Assembly: GCF_020165195.1 (NCBI RefSeq)
Contig: NZ_JAIUHR010000038.1
Location: 1 to 41,495, forward strand
Length of the DNA stretch: 41,495 nt
Direction of reading: 5' to 3'
From: Mesorhizobium sp. CA14
GTDB taxonomy: Bacteria > Pseudomonadota > Alphaproteobacteria > Rhizobiales > Rhizobiaceae
Both the position numbers and the translations under genes were made by a program. Below the pieces are notes generated by a model. The model was given only the letters and a program-made list of their open reading frames with translations, searched no databases and was not told the DNA's origin. The first letter of the stretch is position 1. Every line of letters starts with the position of its first letter. Of this stretch, positions 41,398-41,495 are shown piece by piece.

Positions 41398-41495
41398 GGG
41401 CATATGCGCTAAGATAGCTTTGGCATGGCTTGAAACTTGCGCTTTCGTGGTGGCTCGCGCCAACGATGTCGCAAGGCATGGAGATTTCGGCGCAG

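Overview
The window looks like chromosomal DNA of a rhizobial alphaproteobacterium, most likely Mesorhizobium or a close relative. This is inferred from high GC, GC-ending codons, a complete general L-amino-acid transporter of the Aap type (aapJQMP), EcfG/RpoE2-type stress promoters, and families of short palindromic intergenic repeats. I found no rRNA, tRNA, CRISPR array or intact insertion sequence.

Layout. 1-2600: a DoxX-like membrane protein, two small unknown proteins, a DUF883/YqjD-like protein and a small secreted protein; the last two have EcfG-like promoters. 2700-6600: a candidate small RNA, then a decayed prophage packaging region. Its terminase large-subunit gene is split into two pieces by a 2-kb block that carries a lipoprotein gene and a bestrophin-like gene, punctuated by three copies of a 160-180 bp palindromic repeat. 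6600-10800: msrA, several small unknown genes, a PAS-domain protein, an AT-rich stretch, a GFA-type zinc protein and tiny membrane proteins with stress promoters. 10995-13512: an anion transporter convergent with an HPP-CBS membrane protein. 13834-15534: an ECF sigma factor, DUF4142 protein and cupredoxin cluster in which the sigma gene and the DUF4142 gene share the same unusual promoter.

15608-21623: metC divergent from the aap operon, with an attenuator-like hairpin after aapJ and a terminator after aapP. 21723-28928: a DUF2459 protein, a zinc-finger/FAD-monooxygenase pair, the translationally coupled ppk-ppx pair of polyphosphate metabolism, and two DoxX paralogues. 29198-34703: fumC, a cupin gene divergent from a LysR regulator, a BetI-like TetR regulator, and a NIPSNAP gene divergent from a second TetR regulator with twin operators between them. 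34746-41397: a secreted unknown protein, a Tat-exported metallophosphoesterase, a frameshifted csbD, a GST, an SDR, an ArsR/SRPBCC-YCII pair with an operator over the ArsR start codon, and a run of four small genes ending in a YkgJ-type cysteine-cluster protein.

Most of the window is metabolic and stress housekeeping. The parts that stand out are regulatory: two distinct ECF-type promoter sets, twin TetR operators, the ArsR operator and repeats that supply ribosome-binding or stop signals. The terminase remnant broken up by repeats is the main sign of genome rearrangement. No complete new defence or mobile system is visible.
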